Assembly: GCA_900552385.1 (NCBI GenBank) | Contig: URZI01000007.1 | Span: 1 to 64,000 of the forward strand | Reading direction: 5' to 3' | Length of the DNA stretch: 64,000 nt | Source: an uncultured Collinsella sp. | GTDB taxonomy: Bacteria; Actinomycetota; Coriobacteriia; Coriobacteriales; Coriobacteriaceae | Shown here: one piece after another, positions 54,124-64,000 of the stretch | How the letters are laid out: each line of letters begins with the position of its first letter | Numbering within the stretch: position 1 is the stretch's first letter | Made by a program: the position numbers and the translations under genes | Notes under the pieces: model-generated | The model's database searches: none | The model's input: the letters and a program-made list of their open reading frames with translations, nothing else | Told to the model about the DNA's origin: nothing

Positions 54124-54852
54124 ATGGCTACCAAGATTAATATCCGCACCCTGCTCGAGGCCGGCTGCCACTTCGGTCACCAGACCCGTCGCTGGAACCC
54201 CAAGATGAAGCCGTTCATCTTCGGTGAGCGCAACGGCATCTACATCCTCGACCTCAAGCAGACCATCCTCGACGCCGACCAGGCCTACACCTTCGTCAAG
54301 AACGTCGCCAAGGGTGGCAACGTGCTGTTCGTCGGCACCAAGAAGCAGGCTCAGGAGGCCGTCAAGAACGCTGCTGAGCGCGCCAACATGCCTTACATCA
54401 ACCAGCGTTGGCTCGGCGGTATGCTGACCAACTTCGTCACCATCCGCTCCCGCATCAACCGCATGGAGGAGCTCGAGGCCATGGTCGAGGACGGCCGCAT
54501 GGCAGTGCTCCCCAAGAAGGAGCAGGCTGTTCTCGGCAAGGAGCTCACTAAGCTCCAGACCAACCTCGGTGGCGCCCGCGACATGAAGGGTCTGCCCCAG
54601 GCTCTCTTCGTCATCGACACCAAGCGCGAGGAGAACGCCATCAAGGAGGCCCAGCGCCTGAACATCCCCGTCGTCGCCCTGATCGACACCAACTCCGATC
54701 CCGACGAGGTCGAGTACGGCATCCCCTGCAACGATGACGCTATCTCCGCTGTCACCCTTATGTGCGAGCTCATGGCTGACGCCTGCCTCGCTGGCTCCGG
54801 CAAGGAGCAGGTCTCCGAGGCCGAGATGGCCGCTGAGCCCAAGGCCGAGTAA
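54124..54852 (+). CDS. rpsB: 30S ribosomal protein S2
   Basis: 242 aa. It contains LLEAGCHFGHQTRRWNPKM, FIFGERNGIYILDLKQT, NQRWLGGMLTNFVTIRSRI and IVDLIDTNSDP-like residues (VALIDTNSDPDEVEYGIPCNDDA). GGAGG precedes ATG 54124. The gene is followed by tsf after 45 nt, as in most bacteria. Confidence 0.97.
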   Translation: MATKINIRTLLEAGCHFGHQTRRWNPKMKPFIFGERNGIYILDLKQTILDADQAYTFVKNVAKGGNVLFVGTKKQAQEAVKNAAERANMPYINQRWLGGMLTNFVTIRSRINRMEELEAMVEDGRMAVLPKKEQAVLGKELTKLQTNLGGARDMKGLPQALFVIDTKREENAIKEAQRLNIPVVALIDTNSDPDEVEYGIPCNDDAISAVTLMCELMADACLAGSGKEQVSEAEMAAEPKAE

Positions 54853-54897
54853 ATCAGTCTTAGTTAATTCTTTTTCATCTCTTTGAAAGGAACCACA

Positions 54898-55767
54898 ATG
54901 GCCCAGATTACCGCCGCTATGGTCAAGCAGCTCCGCGAGATGACCGACTCCCCGATGATGGAGTGCAAGAAGGCTCTCGTCGAGGCTGACGGCGACATGG
55001 ACGCCGCTGTCGACGTTCTGCGTAAGAACGGCCTTGCCAAGGCTGCCAAGAAGGCTGGCCGTGAGACCAACGAGGGCGCTGTCGCCGCGTTCGTCTCCGA
55101 GGATGGCAAGACCGGCGCTCTGCTCGAGCTCTCCTGCGAGACTGACTTCGTTGGCTCTAACGCCAAGTTCACCGGCTTTGCTTCCAAGGTCGCTGAGGTT
55201 GTCGCTACCACCGAGCCTGCTGACGTCAACGCTCTGCTCGAGAAGCCGATGGGCGAGGAGACCGTTTCCTCCGAGCTCACCGAGATGATTCACATCATGG
55301 GCGAGAACATGAAGATCTCCCGCTTCGCTGCCCGCAAGGCTGAGAACGGCGCGCTCGCTTCTTACATCCACATGGGTGGTAAGATCGGCGTCCTCGTCGA
55401 GTTCGCTTTCGAGAAGGCCGAGACCGCTCAGGCTGAGTCCTTCAAGACCTTCGCTCACGACGTTGCCCTTCAGGTTGCCGCCGTCGCCCCGATCTGCGCT
55501 ACCCGCGATCAGGTTCCGGCCGAGACCGTCGAGCACGAGAAGCAGATCTACATGGCTCAGGCTGCCGAGTCCGGCAAGCCCGAGGCCATTCAGGAGAAGA
55601 TGGCTGTCGGCCGTCTGGAGAAGTTCTACAAGCAGTCCGTGCTCACCGAGCAGGAGTTCATCAAGGACAGCTCCCTCACCATCAAGAAGTATGCTGAGCA
55701 GGTCTCCAAGGAGCTCGGCGACACCATTACCGTCGTTGCCTTTGACCGTCTGGTCCGTGGCGAGTAA
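54898..55767 (+). CDS. tsf: Elongation factor Ts
   Basis: 289 aa guanine-nucleotide exchange factor for EF-Tu. It starts AQITAAMVKQLREMTDSPMMECKKALVEADGDMDAAVDVLRKNG and has the exchange motif ETDFVG. ATG 54898 follows AAAGGAA. A terminator follows. Confidence 0.97.
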   Translation: MAQITAAMVKQLREMTDSPMMECKKALVEADGDMDAAVDVLRKNGLAKAAKKAGRETNEGAVAAFVSEDGKTGALLELSCETDFVGSNAKFTGFASKVAEVVATTEPADVNALLEKPMGEETVSSELTEMIHIMGENMKISRFAARKAENGALASYIHMGGKIGVLVEFAFEKAETAQAESFKTFAHDVALQVAAVAPICATRDQVPAETVEHEKQIYMAQAAESGKPEAIQEKMAVGRLEKFYKQSVLTEQEFIKDSSLTIKKYAEQVSKELGDTITVVAFDRLVRGE

Positions 55768-55790
55768 ATAAGCTCTTGTAGCTGGTAATG

Positions 55791-55825
55791 AGCAGGCTGT
55801 GGGTTTTACTCACAGCCTGCTTTTT
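55791..55825 (+). terminator. Terminator after tsf
   Basis: A perfect 11-bp stem (55791-55801 with 55811-55821) and 9-nt loop is followed by TTTTT. Confidence 0.93.
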
Positions 55826-55885
55826 CATGGCTCTTATCAGAGCCTTTGATAGAATGTTGAGAGTTCAATCTAAAGGAGGATCGCT

Positions 55886-56608
55886 TTGTCCGACATCCGA
55901 TATAAACGCGTGCTTCTTAAGCTTTCTGGCGAAGCACTGATGGGCGACGGCCAGTATGGCATCGACCCCAAGGTTACCGACCATCTTGCCAAACAGGTCA
56001 AGGAGCTGCTCGCCGTTGGCCATGAGGTCGGCGTCGTTGTCGGCGGCGGCAATATTTTCCGCGGCATGGCCGGCGCTGCCGGTGGCATGGAGCGTGCTCA
56101 GGCCGACTACATGGGCATGCTGGCAACCGTTATGAACGCGCTCGCCCTGCAGGATGCCTTCGAGCATAACGATGTTCCCTGCCGCGTGATGAGCGCTATC
56201 CAGATGAACGAGATCTGCGAGCCCTATATTCGTCGCCGCGCTATCAACCATCTGTCCAAGGGCAACGTCGTCATCTTCGCTGCCGGTTCGGGCAATCCGT
56301 ACTTTACGACCGACACCGCCGCGGCTCTTCGTGCGTGCGAGATCGGCGCCGAGATTCTGATTAAAGCCACCAAGGTTGACGGCATCTACGACAAGGATCC
56401 CGTCAAGTGCGCCGATGCCGTCCGTTTTGACAAGATTACCTATCACGAGGTTCTCGTCCGCGGTCTGCAGGTTATGGATTCCACGGCTACGGCACTGTGC
56501 CAGGATAACCGTATGCCGATTTTGGTCCTCAACATCGATGGCGAGGACACCGTCAAGCGCGCGCTTTCGGGTGAGCCCGTCGGCACGCTCGTCTATCAGG
56601 AGGATTAA
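55886..56608 (+). CDS. pyrH: UMP kinase
   Basis: 240 aa amino-acid-kinase-fold enzyme making UDP. Motifs are RVLLKLSGEALMG, VGVVVGGGNIFRG, KATKVDGIYDKDP and YHEVLVRGLQVMDSTATALCQDN. The start is TTG 55886 with AAAGGAGG upstream. A TAGAAT at about 55850 may be its -10. frr follows after 2 nt. Confidence 0.96.
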   Translation: MSDIRYKRVLLKLSGEALMGDGQYGIDPKVTDHLAKQVKELLAVGHEVGVVVGGGNIFRGMAGAAGGMERAQADYMGMLATVMNALALQDAFEHNDVPCRVMSAIQMNEICEPYIRRRAINHLSKGNVVIFAAGSGNPYFTTDTAAALRACEIGAEILIKATKVDGIYDKDPVKCADAVRFDKITYHEVLVRGLQVMDSTATALCQDNRMPILVLNIDGEDTVKRALSGEPVGTLVYQED

Positions 56609-56610
56609 GC

Positions 56611-57147
56611 ATGGCAGAGAACATCACCGCCCATATGGACAAGTCGCTCGAGTCCCTCAAGCATAACTTCTCCAAGGTTCGTACCGGCCGCGCCAATGCC
56701 AACATTCTGTCCGACATTACCGTCGATTATTACGGTGTTCCCACGCCGGTCACGCAGGTTGCCGCCGTCAAGACCCCCGAGGCCCACATGCTGCTCATTG
56801 AGCCGTGGGACAAGGCACTCATCAATGCTATCGTCAAGGCCATCGGCGCTTCCGATCTGGGTATTACCCCCAACTCCGATGGCACCGTCGTTCGTCTTCC
56901 GTTCCCGGCTCCCACTGAGGAGCGCCGTCGCGAGCTCGTCAAGGAGTGCCGCGAGTACGCTGAGCAGGCCAAGGTGTCTATCCGTAACATCCGTCGCGAC
57001 TTCAACAACAAGCTCGAGCGCGATGAAGAGCTCACCGAGGACGATGTCCGTCGCGAGCAGGCCAAGGTCCAGAAGCACACCGATGAGTATGTCGCCAAGG
57101 TCGAGGAGCTTCTGAAGGAAAAAGAAGCCGAGGTCATGGAGATCTAA
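56611..57147 (+). CDS. frr: Ribosome recycling factor
   Basis: 178 aa, slightly shorter than E. coli. It splits post-termination ribosomes with EF-G. The sequence has SKVRTGRANANIL, VPTPVTQVA, IEPWDKALINAIVKAI, LPFPAPTEERRRELVKECR and a three-helix bundle C-terminal part. AGGAGG lies in the pyrH end. Confidence 0.96.
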   Translation: MAENITAHMDKSLESLKHNFSKVRTGRANANILSDITVDYYGVPTPVTQVAAVKTPEAHMLLIEPWDKALINAIVKAIGASDLGITPNSDGTVVRLPFPAPTEERRRELVKECREYAEQAKVSIRNIRRDFNNKLERDEELTEDDVRREQAKVQKHTDEYVAKVEELLKEKEAEVMEI

Positions 57148-57148
57148 G

Positions 57149-57943
57149 GTGCAATACGACGAGCATAAACTGGTCGAGTACTTTGCCGACGCCCCTGCGG
57201 GCGTCGGTTTTTCCGACCTTGACCTCAATAACATTCCGCACCATATCTCGTGCATCATGGACGGCAACGGTCGTTGGGCCACGTCGCGCGGTCTGGCACG
57301 CACTGAGGGCCACAAGGCGGGTATCGTCTCGCTGCGCGAGATCATTACCGCTTGCGTGCGCCTGGGCGTCGACGTGCTTTCTGCCTATGCGTTTTCCACC
57401 GAAAACTGGAATCGTCCGCAGCATGAGGTCAACGTCTTGATGCATCTGTTTGCCAAGACGTTCATCGACGAGCTGCCGCTTCTGAAGCGCGAAAATGTGC
57501 GCGTTGTCTTTTTGGGTGACATTTCCGCGCTGCCCAAGAAGACCCGCGACGTTTTTGAACGCGGTCTTGCCGAGTGCGCCGATCACACCGGTATGACGCT
57601 GGCGCTTGCCGTCAACTACGGCGCGCGTGCCGAGATTACCCGCGCTGTCCGTCAGATCGCACTCGACGCTGCTGCCGGTAAGATCGATCCTGGCGCAATT
57701 GATGACGACATGGTGGCCTCTCACCTTTATACCGCCGGTCTTCCCGATCCTGAGCTTGTGATTCGCACCTCTGGTGAGCTGCGCCTTTCGAACTATTTGC
57801 TGTGGCAGGTGGCTTATTCCGAGTTCTACGTCACCGATACCTATTGGCCCGACTTTGATCGTTGGGGCCTTGTCGACGCCATTTTGGCCTATCAGGGCCG
57901 TGAGCGTAGGTTTGGTGGACTGAGCAAGACCGAGGAGGCTTAA
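57149..57943 (+). CDS. uppS: Isoprenyl (undecaprenyl) diphosphate synthase
   Basis: 264 aa from GTG 57149. It makes the polyprenyl carrier for cell-wall precursors. Motifs are HISCIMDGNGRWATSRG (catalytic Asp), YAFSTENWNRP, NYGARAEITRA and LVIRTSGELRLSNYLLWQVAYSEFY. Its start is directly after frr. The group uppS-cdsA-dxr-rseP-ispG links isoprenoid and envelope synthesis. Confidence 0.95.
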   Translation: MQYDEHKLVEYFADAPAGVGFSDLDLNNIPHHISCIMDGNGRWATSRGLARTEGHKAGIVSLREIITACVRLGVDVLSAYAFSTENWNRPQHEVNVLMHLFAKTFIDELPLLKRENVRVVFLGDISALPKKTRDVFERGLAECADHTGMTLALAVNYGARAEITRAVRQIALDAAAGKIDPGAIDDDMVASHLYTAGLPDPELVIRTSGELRLSNYLLWQVAYSEFYVTDTYWPDFDRWGLVDAILAYQGRERRFGGLSKTEEA

Positions 57944-57945
57944 TC

Positions 57946-58845
57946 GTGTCCGATCGTCCCAAGGCATCTTCTCCCAAGACGCCTGCGCGCAAAGCTGCCA
58001 CTGCGGGAGCGCCTGCAGCGAAGAGCGGCACCGGTTCGTGGCTGGCGGGCTTTATTACCCGTGCCGCTGCCGGTATCGTCTACGCCGTTGTCTTTATCTT
58101 GTGCTTGGTTTTGGGTATTGTGCCCACGGCCATCTTTGTTTCTGTCATGAGCGGTCTGTGCTGCTATGAGTTTTTCCGTATGACGAGGCTCGATGGCAAG
58201 ATGGCTAACGAGCGCATGGGTATCGCTGCCGCCATACTCTTTCCGCTGTCGGCGTTGGGCGATTCGATGTTGCTGAATGCCCTGCTTTTTGCCCTGATGC
58301 TCGCTGTGGGCATTTGGTATGTTTGGTCGCCGCGTACCCGCATCTCTGATGTGGCCGTGACCCTCATGGGTCCCATCTACACTGGCTTTATGCTGTCGGC
58401 TATCGTGCTGCTGCGCGATGCCGTGCCCGGTTTTGCCGGCGCCCTGCTTTCGGTGGGCGTTTGCGCGTCCCTTTGGGTCTCCGATTCGTTTGCCTACATC
58501 GTGGGTAGCCGTATCGGCAAGCACAAGATGGTTCCCAAGATCTCTCCCAAAAAGAGCTGGGAGGGGTTTGTCGGCGGCATCCTGGGCTCGGTTTTGATTT
58601 GGCTCATCCTGTGGGCGACGCACTTCTACAAGCTCAGCCTGCCCTATGCGCTGCTGTGCGGCGTGGTCGTGTCCGTCCTGGGCGTTATCGGAGACCTCAT
58701 CGAGTCGCGCATCAAGCGCGGTGTGGGCGTTAAGGATTCCGGTAACCTTATCCCGGGCCACGGCGGCATGCTCGATCGTAGCGATTCGCTTATCTTTGGC
58801 TGCATTACCGCGCAGCTGCTTTTGATGATCGGAGGCGTGCTGTAA
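57946..58845 (+). CDS. cdsA: Phosphatidate cytidylyltransferase
   Basis: 299 aa with about eight membrane helices, making CDP-diacylglycerol. The CdsA signature is SRIKRGVGVKDSGNLIPGHGGMLDRSDSLIF near the end, preceded by SFAYIVGSRIGKHKMVPKISPKKSWEG. GTG 57946 is 2 nt after uppS. A Lys/Pro/Ala-rich cytosolic tail of about 30 residues precedes the first helix. Confidence 0.95.
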   Translation: MSDRPKASSPKTPARKAATAGAPAAKSGTGSWLAGFITRAAAGIVYAVVFILCLVLGIVPTAIFVSVMSGLCCYEFFRMTRLDGKMANERMGIAAAILFPLSALGDSMLLNALLFALMLAVGIWYVWSPRTRISDVAVTLMGPIYTGFMLSAIVLLRDAVPGFAGALLSVGVCASLWVSDSFAYIVGSRIGKHKMVPKISPKKSWEGFVGGILGSVLIWLILWATHFYKLSLPYALLCGVVVSVLGVIGDLIESRIKRGVGVKDSGNLIPGHGGMLDRSDSLIFGCITAQLLLMIGGVL

Positions 58846-60032
58846 TGTCCTTTCAGACGACGTATGGCCCCGATGGACGTCTCCGTGTTGCCATCCTGGG
58901 TTGTACGGGCTCTATCGGCACCCAGGCGCTCGATGTGTGCCGCCAGCATGCCGATCGCCTGCAGGTGACGGCGCTGTCCGTTAACTCCAGTACCTCCGAG
59001 CTCGTTGCCGCTGCCCGCGAGTTCTCGGTTCCGGCGGTTGCCGTGGCCGATGTCGCTCATGGCGATGACGCCGTGCTGCAGGAGTTGCCCGAGGGAACGA
59101 AGCTCGGCGTTGGCGCGCGGGCGGTTTGCGAGCTCGCGCGTCGCGACGATGTCGACTGCGTGCTCGTCGCTATTGTGGGCGCCGCTGGTCTCGAGGCGAG
59201 CCAAGCGGCCTTGACCTCAAATAAGCGCCTTGCCCTTGCCAACAAGGAGTCCCTCGTCGTCGGTGGCGACTTGCTTATGCCGTTGGCGCAACCAGGCCAG
59301 CTTATTCCAGTCGACTCTGAGCACTCTGCCATCTACCAGTGCTATCTGGGGGAGAACCCGCGCGAGGCTCATTGTATTTGGCTCACCTGCTCGGGCGGTC
59401 CGTTTTTTGGCCGCACGCGCGACGAGCTCAATCGCGTGACGCGTGCCGATGCCCTCGCACATCCCACGTGGGCCATGGGTGCCAAGATCACCATCGACTC
59501 CGCCACCCTCATGAACAAGGGCCTGGAGCGCATTGAGGCCATGCATCTGTTTAACTGCGACCTCGATTTCATTAACGTGGTCGTGCAGCGTCAATCCAAG
59601 ATTCACTCTATGGTCGAGTTTGCCGACGGCTCCGTGATGGCGCATCTCGGTGCTTCCGACATGCGTATTCCCATCCAGTTTGCGTTCTCGTATCCCGAGC
59701 GTTGGGATACCCCGGCGCCTCGTATCGATTTCCGCGAGCTGGGGCAGCTCACGTTTGATGCTGCCGGCATGGATACCTTCCGCTGTCTGGCACTGGCCGA
59801 ACGTGCCGGCAAGACGGGTGGCACCATGCCGTGCGTGCTCAATGCCGCCAACGAGGTCGCCGTCGATGCCTTCCTGCACGATGGCTGCAGCTTTACCGAT
59901 ATCGATCGCATTGTGGAATCCTGCATGGATTCCCACGATATGCAGGCGGTCGATTCGTTTGAGCAGCTTCACGACATCGATGCATGGGCGCGTGAAAGGG
60001 CTGCGCAGGTGCTCGCCGCAACCCGTTCCTAA
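58845..60032 (+). CDS. dxr: 1-deoxy-D-xylulose 5-phosphate reductoisomerase
   Basis: 395 aa. First committed step of the MEP isoprenoid pathway. NADPH motif: AILGCTGSIGTQALDV. NKESLVVGG, PVDSEHSAIYQCL-like residues (IPVDSEHSAIYQCYLG), TCSGGPF and HPTWAMGAKITIDSATLMNKGLE follow. The ATG overlaps the cdsA stop by one base. Confidence 0.96.
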   Translation: MSFQTTYGPDGRLRVAILGCTGSIGTQALDVCRQHADRLQVTALSVNSSTSELVAAAREFSVPAVAVADVAHGDDAVLQELPEGTKLGVGARAVCELARRDDVDCVLVAIVGAAGLEASQAALTSNKRLALANKESLVVGGDLLMPLAQPGQLIPVDSEHSAIYQCYLGENPREAHCIWLTCSGGPFFGRTRDELNRVTRADALAHPTWAMGAKITIDSATLMNKGLERIEAMHLFNCDLDFINVVVQRQSKIHSMVEFADGSVMAHLGASDMRIPIQFAFSYPERWDTPAPRIDFRELGQLTFDAAGMDTFRCLALAERAGKTGGTMPCVLNAANEVAVDAFLHDGCSFTDIDRIVESCMDSHDMQAVDSFEQLHDIDAWARERAAQVLAATRS

Positions 60033-60057
60033 CCCATAAGGATTGCTTTTTCGTTTT

Positions 60058-61419
60058 ATGGATACTGTTCTGAGCGTTCTCTCATCGGTCTTTTGGGGCC
60101 TGCTGATGCTTTCCGTCCTCGTGTTTTTGCACGAAGGCGGCCACTTTTTGGCGGCGCGTGTCTGCGGCGTCCGTGTGACCGAGTTCTTTTTGGGCCTGCC
60201 GTGCCGCTTTGACATCCATTACACGTCGCGTCGCATTGGAACCAAGTTTGGCGTGACCCCGCTGCTGCTGGGTGGCTACGCTGCCATCTGCGGTATGGAT
60301 CCGACCGACGTCTCGTGCGCTGATCGCGTGCTCGCGGCTATCTATCGTCATGGTCGCGTGACCGTGGCCGACCTTGCCGCCGAGCTCGAGCTATCCGAGG
60401 AGGATGTGCTCGAGGCATGCGCCTTGCTCTTGGGTTGGGGCTCTATCGCGCCTTGGTATGAGGAAGGGGAGAAGCCCTCGCCGAGCTACTATCCCACCAA
60501 GTATCAGACGCTGCCGCGAGACGCGGCGGGTTACACCACCTTTGACGGCCGCCGATTCGATCGAGAGCATGCGACTACCGAGGGCGATGTGTGGGAGCTG
60601 CCGTGCGGCGAAGCCGAGTTCCTTGCGCAAGAGCGTTCGCATACCTATCTGGGCCAGGGTTTTCTCAAGCGCGCCTTTATGCTGCTCGCGGGCATTCTCG
60701 TCAATATCCTGACGGGCTTTTTGCTGCTTATGAGCATCTACTCTATTGCGGGTGTCACCGTGCCGATGGATACCAACGTGATCGGTCAGGTTGACGAGGG
60801 GTCTATTGCCGCCAAGGCGGGTATCGAGGGCGGCGACGCGATCCTTTCGGTTGACGGAGTATCGTGCTCTACCTGGATGGACGTTTACGATGCCATCGGC
60901 AAGGCCGCCGGTAAGGACGATATCGCCATTGAGTATGAGCGCGACGGCAAGCAGCATTCAACCTCGGTTGCGCTCAAAGAGGACGAGCGCCTAGGTGTGT
61001 ATGCCTCTACGCAGGTGGTCCGTTTAGACCCCATCACGTCGGCTCGCCTTTCGTTCTCCTATGTCGTGCAGACAGCGGAGGGCGTGATGCGCCTGCTCCA
61101 GCCGCAGCATACGATGGAGATTCTCGATCAGTCTTCTTCGATCGTGGGCATTAGCGTTATGTCTTCACAGGCTGCTGCTGCCGGCCCTGCCACGTTCCTT
61201 TCGTTTGCCGCCCTCATTTCGTTCTCGCTTGGCTTTATGAACCTGCTGCCCATCCCACCACTCGATGGCGGCAAGCTGGTCATCGAGATCATTCAAAAGA
61301 TTGCTGGCCGCGAGCTTCCGCTCAAGGTCCAGACGATTGTGAGCTATGTGGGCATCGCGCTCTTTGCGCTGCTGTTTGTCTATATGCTTCGTTCCGACGT
61401 CCTTCGATTTATCCTGTAG
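60058..61419 (+). CDS. Site-2 intramembrane protease RseP with inserted winged-helix-like domain
   Basis: 453 aa from ATG 60058; the frame is open from TTG 60043 and neither start has a good ribosome-binding site. Zinc motif HEGGH is at 25-29 in the first helix; NLLPIPPLDGG (from 395, metal Asp 403) is in a late helix. A PDZ domain covers about 238-305 (DEGSIAAKAGIEGGDAILSVDG). Between the first helix and QGFLKRAFMLLAGILVN lies an extra cytosolic segment of about 110 residues (80-190). Part of it, DRVLAAIYRHGRVTVADLAAEL and SEEDVLEACALLLGWGSI, looks like a DeoR-type winged helix. Standard RseP lacks this. It may sense a ligand or recruit a partner. Confidence 0.9.
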   Translation: MDTVLSVLSSVFWGLLMLSVLVFLHEGGHFLAARVCGVRVTEFFLGLPCRFDIHYTSRRIGTKFGVTPLLLGGYAAICGMDPTDVSCADRVLAAIYRHGRVTVADLAAELELSEEDVLEACALLLGWGSIAPWYEEGEKPSPSYYPTKYQTLPRDAAGYTTFDGRRFDREHATTEGDVWELPCGEAEFLAQERSHTYLGQGFLKRAFMLLAGILVNILTGFLLLMSIYSIAGVTVPMDTNVIGQVDEGSIAAKAGIEGGDAILSVDGVSCSTWMDVYDAIGKAAGKDDIAIEYERDGKQHSTSVALKEDERLGVYASTQVVRLDPITSARLSFSYVVQTAEGVMRLLQPQHTMEILDQSSSIVGISVMSSQAAAAGPATFLSFAALISFSLGFMNLLPIPPLDGGKLVIEIIQKIAGRELPLKVQTIVSYVGIALFALLFVYMLRSDVLRFIL

Positions 61420-61432
61420 GGGAGTGTTTGGA

Positions 61433-62515
61433 TTGTCTTTATCCCATCCTTTGCCTCGCGAGTTGACGCGCCCCGTGCATGTGGGCGGTGTGCAGATCGG
61501 TGGCGGCGCGCCGGTGGTGGTCCAATCCATGACCTGCACCGATACCGCTGATGCCCAGGCAACACTTGCGCAAGTGTGCGCGTTGGCGCAGGCTGGCTGC
61601 GATATCGTGCGTGTGAGCGTGCCCACTGAGGCCGCGCTTGAGGGTTTCCGCACCATCTGTGCCGAGTCTCCGGTGCCAATCGTTGCCGATATCCACTTTA
61701 ACCACAAGCTGGCCATTGGCGCTGTGGAGGCCGGTGCCGCCAAGCTCCGCATCAATCCCGGCAACATTGGCGATTGGGCCAAGGTCGATGCCGTGATCGA
61801 TGCCGCGGGCGCCGCTGGGTGCGCGATTCGCATTGGCGTGAACGCGGGCTCGCTTGAGCAGGATATCGCCGAGCGCGACGACCTCACGCAGCCCGAAAAG
61901 CTCGTGATGTCGAGCGAGCGTTTCGTCAAGCATTTTGAAGACCGCGGCTTTACGAACATTGTGCTTTCGGCCAAGGCCCATAGCGTGCAAACGACGCTCG
62001 ATACCTATCGAGCCCTGTCGCGTGAGATTCCACACGTTCCGCTTCATCTGGGTGTGACGGAGGCGGGTACCAAGCTCCAGGGCACCATCAAGAGCTCTGT
62101 AGGCTTGGGTATCTTGCTTTCCGAAGGCATCGGTGACACCATGCGTGTGTCGCTCACGGCCGATCCGGTCGAGGAGCCGCCGGTCGCTTGGGGTATTCTG
62201 CAGTCGCTGGGCCTGCGCCGCCGTGGTCCCGAGATTGTCTCGTGCCCTACGTGCGCTCGCTGCCAGGTTAACCTTATTCCCATTGCCGAGGAGGTCACCG
62301 AGCGGCTTAAGAACTACTCCGCGCCGCTTTCGATCGCCGTTATGGGATGCGCGGTCAATGGCCCCGGCGAGGCCTCTGACGCCGACTTGGGCGTTGCCTG
62401 CGGACGAGGTCAGGGCCTGCTCTTTTCGCATGGCCAGATCATTGGTAAAGTAGCTGAGGATCAAATTGTCGACGCGCTGATGGCCGAGGTCGACAAACTT
62501 ATTGAGGAGAAGTAA
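61433..62515 (+). CDS. ispG: 4-hydroxy-3-methylbut-2-enyl diphosphate synthase (ferredoxin/flavodoxin)
   Basis: 360 aa iron-sulfur enzyme of the MEP pathway. The barrel begins VHVGGVQIGGGAPVVVQSMTCTDT; RINPGNIG and MRVSLTADPVEE follow. The cluster ligands are in SCPTCARCQ and MGCAVNGPGEA. TTG 61433 follows AGGGGAG. proS starts directly after its stop. Confidence 0.95.
   Translation: MSLSHPLPRELTRPVHVGGVQIGGGAPVVVQSMTCTDTADAQATLAQVCALAQAGCDIVRVSVPTEAALEGFRTICAESPVPIVADIHFNHKLAIGAVEAGAAKLRINPGNIGDWAKVDAVIDAAGAAGCAIRIGVNAGSLEQDIAERDDLTQPEKLVMSSERFVKHFEDRGFTNIVLSAKAHSVQTTLDTYRALSREIPHVPLHLGVTEAGTKLQGTIKSSVGLGILLSEGIGDTMRVSLTADPVEEPPVAWGILQSLGLRRRGPEIVSCPTCARCQVNLIPIAEEVTERLKNYSAPLSIAVMGCAVNGPGEASDADLGVACGRGQGLLFSHGQIIGKVAEDQIVDALMAEVDKLIEEK

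Positions 62516-64000
<1,485 letters not shown>

Overview
The window looks like chromosome from a gut Coriobacteriia actinobacterium, most likely Collinsella or a close relative. This rests on the GC-rich sequence, the gene content, an AroE-AroK fusion, an RmlC-RmlD fusion, and heavy use of TTG and GTG start codons. The assignment comes from recognising families and gene order, not from a database search. It is mostly core genome. I see no prophage, insertion sequence or CRISPR array.

Layout. 1-5429: surface polysaccharide genes: a 5'-truncated rmlB, an rmlC-rmlD fusion, a membrane GT2 glycosyltransferase on the minus strand, and a TagGH/Wzm-Wzt-type ABC exporter. 5484-7330: an accessory pocket with tRNA-Arg(UCU), a decayed acyltransferase remnant, and a translationally coupled minus-strand pair (a DUF4869-like protein and a P-loop ATPase) of unknown function. 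7461-15907: one minus-strand operon, aroF-tyrA-aroB-aroA-aroC-pheA-aroEK-aroQ, encoding every step from PEP plus erythrose-4-phosphate to chorismate, then to prephenate, phenylpyruvate and 4-hydroxyphenylpyruvate. Its leader has attenuator-like structure. 16112-22200: tRNA-Arg(CCG), a CtpE-like P-type ATPase, a zinc-ribbon membrane protein, a cyclophilin and a TPR membrane protein.

22316-28276: the rod-shape operon mreB-mreC-mreD-mrdA-rodA. It is followed by a DUF697-like protein and the paired radical SAM/DUF2344 genes that commonly precede rplU-rpmA-obgE. 32739-36000: obgE-nadD-yqeK-rsfS. dinB lies on the minus strand. 37552-40042: rpsP-khpA-rimM-trmD-lepB. 40102-47071: glyQS, then the PPDK regulatory protein and ppdK. 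47282-53904: rplS, rnhB, yraN, a comM-like gene, dprA, trmFO and a Xer recombinase. 54124-64000: rpsB-tsf, pyrH-frr, uppS-cdsA-dxr-rseP-ispG and a 3'-truncated proS.

Most unusual items: (1) a site-2 protease (RseP) with a winged-helix-like segment inserted into the cytosolic loop after its HExxH helix; (2) the uncharacterised ATPase/DUF4869 pair beside a tRNA; (3) an attenuator-like aro leader with a small leader ORF and an alternative 8-bp pairing; (4) a Xer recombinase whose best-supported start codon is AUA, overlapping the trmFO stop; (5) a phased array of TTTACC motifs before ppdK; (6) a 16-bp perfect palindrome inside the aro operon that resembles RAYT-type repeats.
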